Assembly (NCBI RefSeq): GCF_014202975.1
Contig: NZ_JACHHZ010000003.1
Location: forward strand, 124,001 to 188,000
Source of the DNA: Povalibacter uvarum
Lineage (GTDB): Bacteria; Pseudomonadota; Gammaproteobacteria; Steroidobacterales; Steroidobacteraceae
Direction of reading: 5' to 3'
DNA: 64,000 nucleotides
Shown here: in pieces, positions 25,134 through 33,669 of the stretch
Layout of the letters: each line of letters opens with the position of its first letter
Numbering within the stretch: position 1 is the first letter of the stretch
Notes under the pieces: generated by a model
The model's database searches: none
What the model was told of the DNA's origin: nothing
What the model saw: only the letters and a program-made list of their open reading frames with translations
Position numbers and translations under genes: made by a program

Positions 25134-26321
25134 TCACTTCGCCTTCGGCATATACGCAATCCCGATCTGTCCCCCGAAATCCGGAGTGTTCGAGAAGTTG
25201 CTGATGTTCTCCGTCAGCGCGAAGCTCCAGAGGATGTTCTTCGTGCGCGACTGCAGTCCCAGGCTCAGCTGGTACTTGTCGTCCCTCAGTTCGTCGATGC
25301 TCGTGTCCTGCACGACGCTCCTGCTCGCGTAAGCCTGGAGAATGAAGCTCGTCGTCGGCGTGATCCCGACGCTGTAGCCTGCGATCAGCGTCGGGATCAC
25401 TTCGGATTCGTCGCCGGGAATCTCCGGGCCGCCGGCGTAATAGACGGCGCTGCCGCTCAAGTACACGGCGTGACGACCGGTCGCGCCGAATCGGCGCTGC
25501 ATCGTGAGCTGTGCGCCGTAGTCGTTCTCGCCCGTCGAGAGCAGGAATCGTTCGCCATCCACTGCGATTTTCGCGGCGAGCTCGACGACCAGGTCCCAGC
25601 CGAAGCGCGGCTCGGGCAACGAATAGCGGATGCCGAAGACCGGATCGCCGAAGCCGCCCTTGGTGCTGCGATCGAGCTGTGCGAAGGCAGTGCCGCCGAT
25701 GTCGTAGATGAACTGGAAGCGGTTGCGTGCGACGAGATCGCGACCCTGCTGGCTGAATCCGGTGGCGTCGTGGAACCACTCGACCGTGTTGTCCATGACG
25801 CCTTCGCCGTAGTGGATGTACGGCACGGTGAGGTATGCGCTCCAGTATTCGTTCATGCGCCGTTGAACGATGAGGTCGGCGAGGCCGACTTCGCCATCGA
25901 CGTAGTACGCATCGCCCGGCAGCGCCAGAATCGCCGCCGCATCCTGCGGTCGCAGCGGTTCCCGGCCGACGTTGCGTCTCTCGAGGTAGTCCTGCACGTT
26001 CTCGCTCATGATGAACGTGTTCTGGTACGCGAGCTGGATCTCGAACGTCCAGGTCCCTTCCTTCGCGTCCGCCGTGTGCGCGGGCAGCATGTCGAGACGC
26101 AGGAGTCCGAACGGTGTGAGATCGCGAGCGCGCAGCAGGCCGGTGTGACTCCATGCCTGCTCGATCTCCACTTCCTTGCCGGAGGCATCCTCGACGCGTT
26201 CGGTGACTTCTTGCGAAAGCGCGGGTGCAGTGATCGTTGCGGCAGAAAAAGCCGTGATCAACAGCAGCCGAATGTGTCGTCGCAGGGGATGAGAAGTGGG
26301 GCAGGCGTCGAAAGAAGCCAT
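25134..26321 (-). CDS. DUF3187-like outer-membrane barrel protein
   Basis: 395 residues with a signal peptide ending 'APALSQ'. The start of the mature part, 'GLLRARDLTPFGLLRLDMLP', follows the DUF3187 pattern, and the rest is a series of amphipathic strands with aromatic girdles ('RFQFIYDIGGTAFAQLD', 'FGDPVFGIRYSLP', 'TTSFILQAYASRS', 'GQIGIAYMPKAK'). Predicted outer-membrane barrel without plug; function unknown. Its stop abuts the phoX stop (25133/25134). Confidence 0.75.
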   Translation of the reverse strand: MASFDACPTSHPLRRHIRLLLITAFSAATITAPALSQEVTERVEDASGKEVEIEQAWSHTGLLRARDLTPFGLLRLDMLPAHTADAKEGTWTFEIQLAYQNTFIMSENVQDYLERRNVGREPLRPQDAAAILALPGDAYYVDGEVGLADLIVQRRMNEYWSAYLTVPYIHYGEGVMDNTVEWFHDATGFSQQGRDLVARNRFQFIYDIGGTAFAQLDRSTKGGFGDPVFGIRYSLPEPRFGWDLVVELAAKIAVDGERFLLSTGENDYGAQLTMQRRFGATGRHAVYLSGSAVYYAGGPEIPGDESEVIPTLIAGYSVGITPTTSFILQAYASRSVVQDTSIDELRDDKYQLSLGLQSRTKNILWSFALTENISNFSNTPDFGGQIGIAYMPKAK

Positions 26322-26451
26322 CGGGTACGTTCACTCGTCGCGGATTGCGATCGTGAACGCTTTGCGGATCGGGCCAGTTCCCGCACTGGTGATTGTAGGA
26401 GAAGGCGCACTGCATCGGCCGGAGCGAGCAGAGCGCGACATTCCTTCCGCT

Positions 26452-26479
26452 TGTGGGTCCGGCTTTAGTCGGACGTCAT
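26452..26479. repeat. Family B palindromic repeat
   Basis: TGTGGGTCCGGCTTTAGTCG followed by GACGTCAT, the same unit as at 20754, in the space between the DUF3187 promoter region and the end of the GlcD-like gene. Confidence 0.85.
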
Positions 26480-26515
26480 CGCCGGGGGCGACGCTTCGCT
26501 CGCCAAGGCAGTGCC

Positions 26516-27946
26516 CTAAAGCACCTTCCCCGGATTCATGATCCCCTTCGGATCCAGTGCCTGCTTGATCGTCCGCATGACGCTCAGCGCCACCGGGTTC
26601 TTGTAGCGCTGCAGTTCGCTGCGCTTCAGCTGCCCGATTCCATGCTCCGCGCTGAAGCTCCCGCCGTAGCGAGCGATGAGGTCATGGACGGCGCGGTTGA
26701 TGCGCGGGGCCAGAGATTCGAACTGCGATGCATCGCCTTGAGCGGGCTGGCTTGCATTGAAGTGGAGATTGCCGTCACCGAGATGCCCGTAGGCAATGAT
26801 GCGTGCCTCCGGAGAAATCTGCTGGATCGCGGCCGACGCTTCGATGATGAACCGCGGCAGCTCGCTGCTCGTCACTGACACATCATGCTTGATGCTGGCC
26901 CCTTCGCGCCGCTGCGCTTCGGGGATCGTTTCACGCAAGCGCCAGAATTTTTCGCGCTGCGCCTCGCTCTCGGCGATCACGGCGTTGAGCACGATGCCTT
27001 GTTCCATCGCAGCCGCGAGATCGGCTTCGACACCGGCGCGCATGCCGGTGTCGTAACGGCCGCTGCCGATTTCGAGCAGCACGTACCAGTTGTGGCGCTC
27101 TTCGAAAGGATCCTGCGTCTGGCCCACGTGCTTCAGCACGAGGTCGAGCGCGAAGCGCGGCATCAGTTCGAAAGTGCTCACGCAATCGCCGCTCGCGGAA
27201 CGCATACGCGACAGCAGAGCTACCGCGGATTGCGGCTCAGGCACTGCGACAACGGCAGTCACTTGAGACGTCGGTCGCGAGAACAGCTTGCAGGACGCCG
27301 CTGTGATGATGCCGAGCGTTCCTTCGGCCCCGATGAACAGATCGCGCAGGTCGTAACCCGTGTTGTCCTTGCGCAGGGAGTTGAGGGATTCGAGCACGCG
27401 GCCATCCGGCAGCACGACCTCGAGGCCGAGAATGAGGTCGCGCATCATTCCGTAGCGAAGGACGGCGGTGCCGCCGGCATTCGTCGAAAGATTGCCGCCG
27501 ATCTGGCACGAACCCTCCGAGCCCAGGCTCAGCGGGAAGAGGCGATCGACCGAGCTTGCGGCGGCCTGGGCCTCCGCGAGGACGCAGCCGGCTTCGACGA
27601 TCATGGTGTAGTTCAGCGGATCGACCGACCGGACGCGCCGCATCCGCGACAGTGACACGACGACCTGCGATCCATCACTGCTGGGCGTGGCGCCGCCGCA
27701 ATAGCTCGTGTTGCCGCCGACCGGGACGACGCCGATGCCGGCTTCATTACATAGTCTCAGGATCGCGGCCACCTCCTCGGTCGACTCCGGCCGCAGCACG
27801 AGAGGCGTCGTGCCCCTATACAGCTTGCGATGGTCGACGACGAAGGGTTCGACGTCACCCGCCTGGTCCAGGAATCCCTGGGGGCCGACGATGCCTCGCA
27901 ACCGGTCGAGTGCGCCGGCGGGCGGTTTTTGTGTGGAGGCGGTCAT
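26516..27946 (-). CDS. FAD-binding 2-hydroxyacid dehydrogenase, GlcD/D-2-hydroxyglutarate type
   Basis: 476 residues. N-terminal FAD-binding domain of the vanillyl-alcohol-oxidase type ('VPVGGNTSYCGGATPSSDG', 'LGSEGSCQIGGNLSTNAGG', 'DLRDLFIGAEGTLGIITAAS') and C-terminal FAD-oxidase domain ('AYGHLGDGNLHFN' with the metal/substrate His residues, 'FSAEHGIGQLKRSEL'). Single-subunit form as in D-lactate or D-2-hydroxyglutarate dehydrogenases; electrons pass to quinone or an ETF. The exact hydroxyacid is not determined. The start codon has no Shine-Dalgarno and is preceded by TAGAAT at six bases, suggesting a leaderless transcript. Confidence 0.9.
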   Translation of the reverse strand: MTASTQKPPAGALDRLRGIVGPQGFLDQAGDVEPFVVDHRKLYRGTTPLVLRPESTEEVAAILRLCNEAGIGVVPVGGNTSYCGGATPSSDGSQVVVSLSRMRRVRSVDPLNYTMIVEAGCVLAEAQAAASSVDRLFPLSLGSEGSCQIGGNLSTNAGGTAVLRYGMMRDLILGLEVVLPDGRVLESLNSLRKDNTGYDLRDLFIGAEGTLGIITAASCKLFSRPTSQVTAVVAVPEPQSAVALLSRMRSASGDCVSTFELMPRFALDLVLKHVGQTQDPFEERHNWYVLLEIGSGRYDTGMRAGVEADLAAAMEQGIVLNAVIAESEAQREKFWRLRETIPEAQRREGASIKHDVSVTSSELPRFIIEASAAIQQISPEARIIAYGHLGDGNLHFNASQPAQGDASQFESLAPRINRAVHDLIARYGGSFSAEHGIGQLKRSELQRYKNPVALSVMRTIKQALDPKGIMNPGKVL

Positions 27947-27958
27947 GGCGCGATTCTA
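27947..27958 (-). promoter_or_regulatory. -10-like hexamer at leaderless spacing before the GlcD-like gene
   Basis: On the minus strand TAGAAT, then six bases (CGCGCC), then the ATG at 27946. No Shine-Dalgarno. Confidence 0.5.
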
Positions 27959-28040
27959 GTCGCGTGCGCGACACTGCGTGTTGCGGTTGCACGCATTCGC
28001 ATAGCGTAGAATCGCGTGCGTTCAGGGAGGGAGGGGAGTC

Positions 28041-28787
28041 ATGCCGGTTTTCATTGCATCGATCCTGCTGCAGGTAGCGCTGGTCGTTCACGTCATCCGC
28101 ACCGGTCGTAATTCGTTGTGGATCTGGATCCTGGTCCTGATGCCGGTCGCGGGTCCGATCGCGTACCTGCTCGTCGAAGTGCTCCCCGAGTTTCTGGGCG
28201 GGCGGACGGCGCGGCGTGCGGTGTCGAGCGTTCGTAAGACACTCGACCCGAATCGTGACCTGCGCGAGGCGCACAAGGTCGCGCGCCTGACCAACAGCAT
28301 CGACGCCAAGCGCCGTCTCGCGGATGAACAGCTCGCGAGCGGGCAATACGACGACGCGATCGTCAGTTACCGCGCGACGCTGACCGGCCTCTACGAAAAA
28401 GATCCGCACCTGATGCTGGGCCTGGCCCGTGCACTGTTCGCGAACGGCGATGCATCCGGCGCGCGCCAGACGCTGGACGATCTCATTGCCGCGAATCCGG
28501 ATTTCCGTTCGATCGATGGCCATATCCTCTACGCGCGAGCGCTCGAGGCAGAGGGCCACCTTCAGAAAGCGGCCGATGAATATGAAGCGCTGGTCAGATA
28601 TGACGCCGGCGCCGAAGCCCGCTATCGCCAGGCCGCGCTGCTCAAGCAGATGGGCCAGACTGGCCGGGCGCGTGAGTTGTTTCGCAAACTCGTCGAGGAT
28701 TCCGAGCTGACATCGCGCCACGCGCGGCAGTTGCAGAAGGAATGGCTGGAGCTGGCGAAGAAGGAGATGACGGACCAGAGCACGTGA
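28041..28787 (+). CDS. TPR-repeat protein with N-terminal membrane anchor
   Basis: 248 residues. Two hydrophobic segments at the start (about 2-18 and 26-46) match the small PLD-nuclease-N-type membrane hairpin ('SLWIWILVLMPVAGPIAYLL'). The remainder is helical with TPR-like repeats ('QLASGQYDDAIVSYRATLTG', 'LGLARALFANGDASGARQTL', 'ARALEAEGHLQKAADEYEAL'). It is probably an inner-membrane scaffold with a cytoplasmic TPR domain. A strong Shine-Dalgarno (GGGAGGGAGGGG) and a TAGAAT about 30 bases upstream suggest its own normal promoter. It converges on the gene at 28788 with no gap. Confidence 0.75.
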   Translation: MPVFIASILLQVALVVHVIRTGRNSLWIWILVLMPVAGPIAYLLVEVLPEFLGGRTARRAVSSVRKTLDPNRDLREAHKVARLTNSIDAKRRLADEQLASGQYDDAIVSYRATLTGLYEKDPHLMLGLARALFANGDASGARQTLDDLIAANPDFRSIDGHILYARALEAEGHLQKAADEYEALVRYDAGAEARYRQAALLKQMGQTGRARELFRKLVEDSELTSRHARQLQKEWLELAKKEMTDQST

Positions 28788-29153
28788 TCATTCGATCACG
28801 CTCGCATCAGTCACCTTGGTGCCCTTCAGTTCGCACGCGACATCGATCGTCTGTTGCCCGTCCGTGACTCGCCCCTCGATCAGGCGCTCGTTGTCCTCAT
28901 AGCTTTCATCGAGCGTCAGTTCGAAGTGGCCCGTGAGGGGCATGATCTTCGCGTCGATCAGGGCTTTCTGACAGAAGAACGACGGGCACTGCTCGCGTGC
29001 TTGCTCCGAATCGAGCGAATCGCAGCCTTTCACGACCGCGGCTTTCTCAGTACGCAGCAGCCCGGGCTCCTTCAGCGAGTCCAGCAGCGAGAACAGTCCC
29101 CAGAGCGATATGGCGCTGAGGCCGGCAACGACGCCGAGGCGCAGGGGAAGCAT
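28788..29153 (-). CDS. Small membrane-anchored protein, unknown function
   Basis: 121 residues from the ATG at 29153 (the frame is open to 29210, overlapping the photolyase stop). One N-terminal membrane helix ('LGVVAGLSAISLWGLFSLL') and a periplasmic part with four cysteines ('KGCDSLDSEQAREQCPSFFC', and 'VACELKG'), plausibly two disulfides. I do not recognise the family. It lies 53 bases after the photolyase gene on the same strand. Confidence 0.6.
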   Translation of the reverse strand: MLPLRLGVVAGLSAISLWGLFSLLDSLKEPGLLRTEKAAVVKGCDSLDSEQAREQCPSFFCQKALIDAKIMPLTGHFELTLDESYEDNERLIEGRVTDGQQTIDVACELKGTKVTDASVIE

Positions 29154-29206
29154 GTCAGTCGACGAGGCGGCTTCGCATGGATGCAGCGTAGCGCATCCCG
29201 TACCCG

Positions 29207-30643
29207 TCACGGCAACGTCTTCATCGCTTCGTAGGCTGCAAGGGCCTGCTCACGGCTTTCCCTGAGATCGACGATCGGTTTCGGATAGCTCTTGCCCAGC
29301 TTTACGCCCGACTGTTCGAGCACCGGCTCGGGCGCGGACCAGGGTTGATGAACGAAGCGATCGGGCAGCGCTGCGATCTCCGGCACCCAGCGGCGAATGT
29401 AGTGACGGTGCGGATCGAATTTCTCGGCCTGCAGCACCGGATTGAAGATCCGGTAGTAGGGCGCTGCGTCGGCACCGCAGCCGGCGGTCCATTGCCAGCC
29501 CAGCGTGTTGTTGGCGAGATCGGCATCCACGAGCGTGTCCCAGAACCAGCGTGCGCCCTGCAGCCAGTGCGTCTGCAGGTTCTTGGTCAGGAACGACGCG
29601 ACGATCATCCGCACGCGGTTGTGCATCCAGCCGGTGTGCCACAGCTCGCGCATGCCTGCATCGACGATGGGAATGCCCGTCAGGCCGCGTTGCCACGCAG
29701 CCAGCGGCTTGCGACTGCGTTGCCACGACCACCGCTCGAATCGTACGTCGAGCGGCTTCGTGGCCGTGTGCGGAAAATGAAAGAGCAGGTGATGTGCGAA
29801 CTCGCGCCAGCCGATCTCACGCGCGTACGTCGCCAAGGAATCCGACGAAGGCGACAGCAGATGCAGTTGCGCGAAAATCTGCCTCGGTCCGATTTCGCCG
29901 AAGTGCAGGTGCGGCGAAAGCGACGACGTTCCTGATTCATCAGGCCGGTCGCGCGCGGTGCTGTAACGATCGGCCTCGTCCGCAAAACTATCGAGTTGCT
30001 CCAGCGCTCCCGCTTCGCCCGGCTGCCAGCGTTCGGCGAGACCCGCGTCCCAGCGAATCTTTGGCAGCAGGTCCAGTTTCGATAGCGGTGTCGAAGCGGG
30101 CCAGTCTTCCGGGCCGGGAATGCGTCGAGGCGCGGGTCGCGGCGACGGGAGGCCATCGAGCTTCGCGACCGCAGCGCGCCAGAAGGGAGTGAACACGCGA
30201 TAAGGCTGCTGCTGGACGTTCTTGATCGCCCAGGGTTCGAGCAGGAGCGCCGCGTTGTGACTTTCGGCTTCGATGCCGGAATCGCCGAGCGCGGTTTTGA
30301 TCGCAGTATCTCGCGCAACGATCGCGGGTTCGTACAACCGGTTCCACGTCACGAGCGTCGCGCCGGTGTCGCGAATCAGTTGTCGGAGCGACGACAGCGC
30401 AGACCCTTGGCGAACGATGAGTCGGCTTCCGCGGCCACGCAGATCTGCGTCGAGCGCGCTGAGGCTGTGATGCAGCCACCAGCAGCTTGCAGCACCCGGC
30501 GCCCACTCGCCCTCTTCGTCGGGCGAATGAATGAACACCGGAATGACGTGTGTCGCCTGTTCGGCGGCGCAGCGTAGCGCCGGGTTGTCCGTGAGCCGCA
30601 GGTCGCGCCGGAACCAGACGATGGCCGTGCGGTGTGACTTCAT
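29207..30643 (-). CDS. phrB: Deoxyribodipyrimidine photolyase
   Basis: 478 residues of the photolyase/cryptochrome family. N-terminal antenna-binding domain ('AIVWFRRDLRLTDNPALRCA') and C-terminal FAD domain ('SPHLHFGEIGPRQIFAQLHL', 'EIGWREFAHHLLFHFPH', 'GLTGIPIVDAGMRELWHTGW', 'HNRVRMIVASFLTKNL', 'DAAPYYRIFNPVLQAEKFDP'). It repairs cyclobutane pyrimidine dimers with blue light. The sequence pattern is that of class I CPD photolyases, including the Trp chain region. The gene stands alone; the terminator of htpX lies just upstream of its start. Confidence 0.95.
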   Translation of the reverse strand: MKSHRTAIVWFRRDLRLTDNPALRCAAEQATHVIPVFIHSPDEEGEWAPGAASCWWLHHSLSALDADLRGRGSRLIVRQGSALSSLRQLIRDTGATLVTWNRLYEPAIVARDTAIKTALGDSGIEAESHNAALLLEPWAIKNVQQQPYRVFTPFWRAAVAKLDGLPSPRPAPRRIPGPEDWPASTPLSKLDLLPKIRWDAGLAERWQPGEAGALEQLDSFADEADRYSTARDRPDESGTSSLSPHLHFGEIGPRQIFAQLHLLSPSSDSLATYAREIGWREFAHHLLFHFPHTATKPLDVRFERWSWQRSRKPLAAWQRGLTGIPIVDAGMRELWHTGWMHNRVRMIVASFLTKNLQTHWLQGARWFWDTLVDADLANNTLGWQWTAGCGADAAPYYRIFNPVLQAEKFDPHRHYIRRWVPEIAALPDRFVHQPWSAPEPVLEQSGVKLGKSYPKPIVDLRESREQALAAYEAMKTLP

Positions 30644-30663
30644 GCTGTGCGATCCGCGGAAAT

Positions 30664-30697
30664 GAAAAAGCCCGGGCTCAATGTGATGAGCCCGGGC
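30664..30697 (-). terminator. Intrinsic terminator of htpX
   Basis: On the minus strand GCCCGGGCTCA, a six-base loop, TGAGCCCGGGC and then TTTTT. A perfect 11-bp stem with T-tract, 22 bases after the htpX stop. Confidence 0.93.
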
Positions 30698-30719
30698 CCG
30701 GGTTCCGAACGAAGATCGC

Positions 30720-31601
30720 TCAGGCCGCGTTACGCAGCGCCGCGATGCGCTCTTCCAGCGGCGGATGAGTCATGAACAGGCGCTTCAGGCCATCACCCAG
30801 CCCGCCGGTGATGCCGAACGCGGCCATCTTGTCGGGCAGGGCAGGCGGGTGCGCCTGACGCAGGCGCTCGAGCGCGCTGATCATCGACTGGCGGCCGGCG
30901 AGAGTGGCGCCGCCGCTATCGGCACGGAATTCACGCTGCCGCGAGAACCACATGACGATCATGCTCGCCAGGATGCCGAGCACGAGCTGCGCGACGATCA
31001 CCGTGATCATGAAGGCGGGCCCATGACCGCGCTCGGTCTTGAAGACCACCTTGTCGACGGTGTAGCCGATCACCCGTGACAGGAAGATGACGAACGTGTT
31101 CACGACGCCCTGGATCAGCGTCAGGGTCACCATGTCGCCGTTCGCGACGTGGCTGACTTCGTGGCCGAGGACGGCCTCCGCCTCCTGGCGCGACATCCCG
31201 CGCAACAGGCCGGTGCTCACGGCCACCAGCGCTGCGTTACGGCGGGCGCCGGTCGCGAACGCGTTCATCTCGGGAGCATTGAAAATGCCGACTTCAGGCA
31301 TGCCGATGCCGGCTGCCTGGGCCTGGCGGCGGACAGTCTCGACCAGCCACTGTTCGTCGGCCGTGCGCGGCTGTTCGATGACCTGCACGCCCATCATCCG
31401 CTTGGCGCTCCACTTGGAAATCGCCAGCGAGAACAGGGAGCCTGCAAAGCCCAGCACCGCCGAGAAGATCAGCAGGTTGTTGATGTCGAGCCCCGTACCC
31501 TGTTCGTTCAGGATGCGGTCGACGCCGAACAGTCGCAACGTCACGCTCAGCACGAGCAGGATGGCGACGTTGGTCGCGAGGAACAGGAAAATTCGCTTCA
31601 T
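30720..31601 (-). CDS. htpX: Membrane zinc protease HtpX
   Basis: 293 residues, the family's usual length. Membrane helices at the N-terminus ('[20 protein letters not shown]'; '[20 protein letters not shown]') and in the middle, with the zinc site '[16 protein letters not shown]' and the third ligand Glu in '[18 protein letters not shown]'. It degrades misfolded inner-membrane proteins on the cytoplasmic side, and is commonly induced by envelope or heat stress. Single gene with its own strong terminator. Confidence 0.96.
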   Translation of the reverse strand: MKRIFLFLATNVAILLVLSVTLRLFGVDRILNEQGTGLDINNLLIFSAVLGFAGSLFSLAISKWSAKRMMGVQVIEQPRTADEQWLVETVRRQAQAAGIGMPEVGIFNAPEMNAFATGARRNAALVAVSTGLLRGMSRQEAEAVLGHEVSHVANGDMVTLTLIQGVVNTFVIFLSRVIGYTVDKVVFKTERGHGPAFMITVIVAQLVLGILASMIVMWFSRQREFRADSGGATLAGRQSMISALERLRQAHPPALPDKMAAFGITGGLGDGLKRLFMTHPPLEERIAALRNAA

Positions 31602-31787
31602 TGAAGGCCCCGTTGGATCAGTCCGCGAAAAGGTGCGGATTGCTGGTGCATGTATGGGTCGGGCGGGGGGATTTCAAGCACCGCCGGCAGGGCGGCTGCC
31701 GACGTCGGGAGGCGGGCGCCGGACTCGAGGGACTCACGGTTCGGTCCCCGGGTGTGCTACAGGGCGCACCCGGGATCACGCGCCGCG

Positions 31788-32138
31788 TCAGTTGTCGTCG
31801 CGGTCGCTGTAATCGTCGTCCATGTCCTCGTCGTCATCGTCGTCCCAGTCGTCATCATCATCGTCGTCTTCGTCCCAGTCGTCTTCCTCGTCGTCCTCGA
31901 GGTCCTCGTCGCCTTCCTCTTCTTCCTCGCCGTCGGCGCTCGCCCAGCCCTCGGGCTCGGTGGTGCGCTCGAGGTCGAGCTCGTGCCAGGTGTCTAGATC
32001 GATCTCCTCGATGTCGCCGTTCTCGTACTGAATCTCGACCAGTTCGGTGTCGGGATCGACGGACAACACCAGGAAGATCTCGTTCTCTTCCAGATCTTCA
32101 AACCACTGCCCTTTGACCGGGTCGTAGTCTCTACCCAC
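31788..32138 (-). CDS. Small protein with very acidic tail (DUF6763-like N-terminus)
   Basis: 116 residues from a GTG start preceded by GAGGT. Residues 1-55 form a compact beta-rich unit ('GQWFEDLEENEIFLVLSVDP', 'VEIQYENGDIEEIDLDTWHE') resembling DUF6763 (from memory). The last 46 residues contain 37 Asp or Glu with two Trp. On the DNA level this is an imperfect GAC/GAG/GAT codon repeat, prone to slippage. Such tails occur in DNA-mimic or chaperone-like proteins, but no function is known here. It stands alone between htpX and proB. Confidence 0.75.
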   Translation of the reverse strand: MGRDYDPVKGQWFEDLEENEIFLVLSVDPDTELVEIQYENGDIEEIDLDTWHELDLERTTEPEGWASADGEEEEEGDEDLEDDEEDDWDEDDDDDDDWDDDDDEDMDDDYSDRDDN

Positions 32139-32505
32139 GTGACACCTCAGACGGAAAACGCACGGAACTTCGATGAAAGGCGGCGCCGGACGGCCAGGCC
32201 GACCGGCGGCAGAATATTAGGGGGTCCGGCCGGTGGCAGGCAACAGAACAAATGCGTTGTAAGTCGCACACAGTGAGGGTGAAGCGGAGCGACTCGTGCA
32301 TGTCGGCGGGACGGTGAGCACCTTCTGTTAGACTCGCCCGCGTCATCAAAAGCTACTGTGATTGTCCGCACTTGCATCGGTATGGGGCGCTGCCGGGGCG
32401 GGCTGCCGCGGACCAGGGCCACCTGGCGCCACGCGTCGTGACGCAAGCGGCAGCTAACGTGCAACAGACAATGATCGAGTCATCGGCCGCAGGCATCCGT
32501 CGAAC
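32139..32505. other. Gene-free stretch upstream of proB
   Basis: About 370 bases between the divergent acidic-tail gene and proB. I see no credible coding frame, repeat or stable hairpin. TAGACT at 32329-32334 is a possible -10 for proB with a leader of about 165 bases, but no -35 is clear. proB itself has no obvious Shine-Dalgarno. Confidence 0.4.
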
Positions 32506-33654
32506 ATGACCAAGAGGGAAAACAGAGCCTCTGCCGATCCGCTCCGGCAGGCGCGGCGAGTCGTCATCAAAGTCGGCTCCGCGCTGCTCGTGGACGCCGC
32601 GACCGGACAACTGAATCGGGAATGGCTCGAAACCCTCGCCCAGGACATCGCCGCTCTGCGCGCACGCGGGCAGGACGTGCTCCTGGTTTCATCCGGCGCG
32701 ATCGCGCTGGGTCGCCGGCACCTGAAGCTCGAAGCCGGCAAGCTGCGGCTGGAGGAAAGCCAGGCGGCCGCGGCGGTCGGGCAGATCCGGCTCGCGCATG
32801 CCTGGAAGGATGTGCTCGAACGGCATGACCTCACGGTTGCCCAGATTCTCCTGACATTCGGGGACACAGAGGAGCGCCGCCGCTATCTCAATGCCCGCAG
32901 CACGCTCGGTACGCTGCTCAAGCTGGGTGCCATCCCCGTCATCAACGAGAACGACACTGTCGCCACCGCGGAAATCCGCTACGGCGACAACGACAGGCTG
33001 GCTGCCCGCGTCGCACAGATGATGAGTGCCGACTGCCTCGTGCTCCTGTCGGATGTCGACGGGCTCTATACCGCCGATCCGACGAAAGATCCGTCCGCCC
33101 AGTTCATTCCGGAAGTGCCGCGGATCACCCCCGAGATCGAACGCATGGCGGGCGGTGCCGCTTCGTCCGTGGGATCGGGCGGCATGGCCACCAAGATCGC
33201 GGCCGCCAAGATTGCGGTGACCGCGGGTTGTCATATGTGCGTGGCTGCGGGCCGCGAGATGCATCCGCTGCGACGGATCGAAGAAGGTGCGCGCTGCAGC
33301 TGGTTCTATCCCGCCGCCAGTCCCGCAACTGTTCGCAAGCAATGGATCGCCGGCACGCTCAAGGCTGCTGGTGAAATTTACGTGGATGACGGCGCCGCGT
33401 CGGCGCTGCGGCACGGCAAGAGCCTGTTGCCGGCGGGTGTCACTCGCGTCGCAGGGAAATTTGAACGCGGTGACGCACTCGTCGTGCGTGACCGCGAAGG
33501 TCTCGAAATCGCGCGTGGGCTGTCGGCTTACTCCAGCGACGACGCCGAGCGTCTCGCCGGCCGGAAATCCGCGGAGATCGAGGCGTTGCTCGGATTTCGG
33601 GGCCGCGATGAGCTCATTCATCGGGACGACCTCGTCATCACGGTCGGCGCATAG
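32506..33654 (+). CDS. proB: Glutamate 5-kinase
   Basis: 382 residues. Amino-acid-kinase domain ('[12 protein letters not shown]', '[14 protein letters not shown]', '[19 protein letters not shown]', '[13 protein letters not shown]', '[15 protein letters not shown]') and a C-terminal PUA domain ('[20 protein letters not shown]'). It phosphorylates glutamate to glutamyl-5-phosphate, the first step of proline synthesis, and is normally feedback-inhibited by proline. The partner proA is not adjacent but 7.3 kb further on, at 40941. A histidine kinase gene follows after 15 bases. Confidence 0.95.
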   Translation: MTKRENRASADPLRQARRVVIKVGSALLVDAATGQLNREWLETLAQDIAALRARGQDVLLVSSGAIALGRRHLKLEAGKLRLEESQAAAAVGQIRLAHAWKDVLERHDLTVAQILLTFGDTEERRRYLNARSTLGTLLKLGAIPVINENDTVATAEIRYGDNDRLAARVAQMMSADCLVLLSDVDGLYTADPTKDPSAQFIPEVPRITPEIERMAGGAASSVGSGGMATKIAAAKIAVTAGCHMCVAAGREMHPLRRIEEGARCSWFYPAASPATVRKQWIAGTLKAAGEIYVDDGAASALRHGKSLLPAGVTRVAGKFERGDALVVRDREGLEIARGLSAYSSDDAERLAGRKSAEIEALLGFRGRDELIHRDDLVITVGA

Positions 33655-33669
33655 TCGCGCGATCATAGA

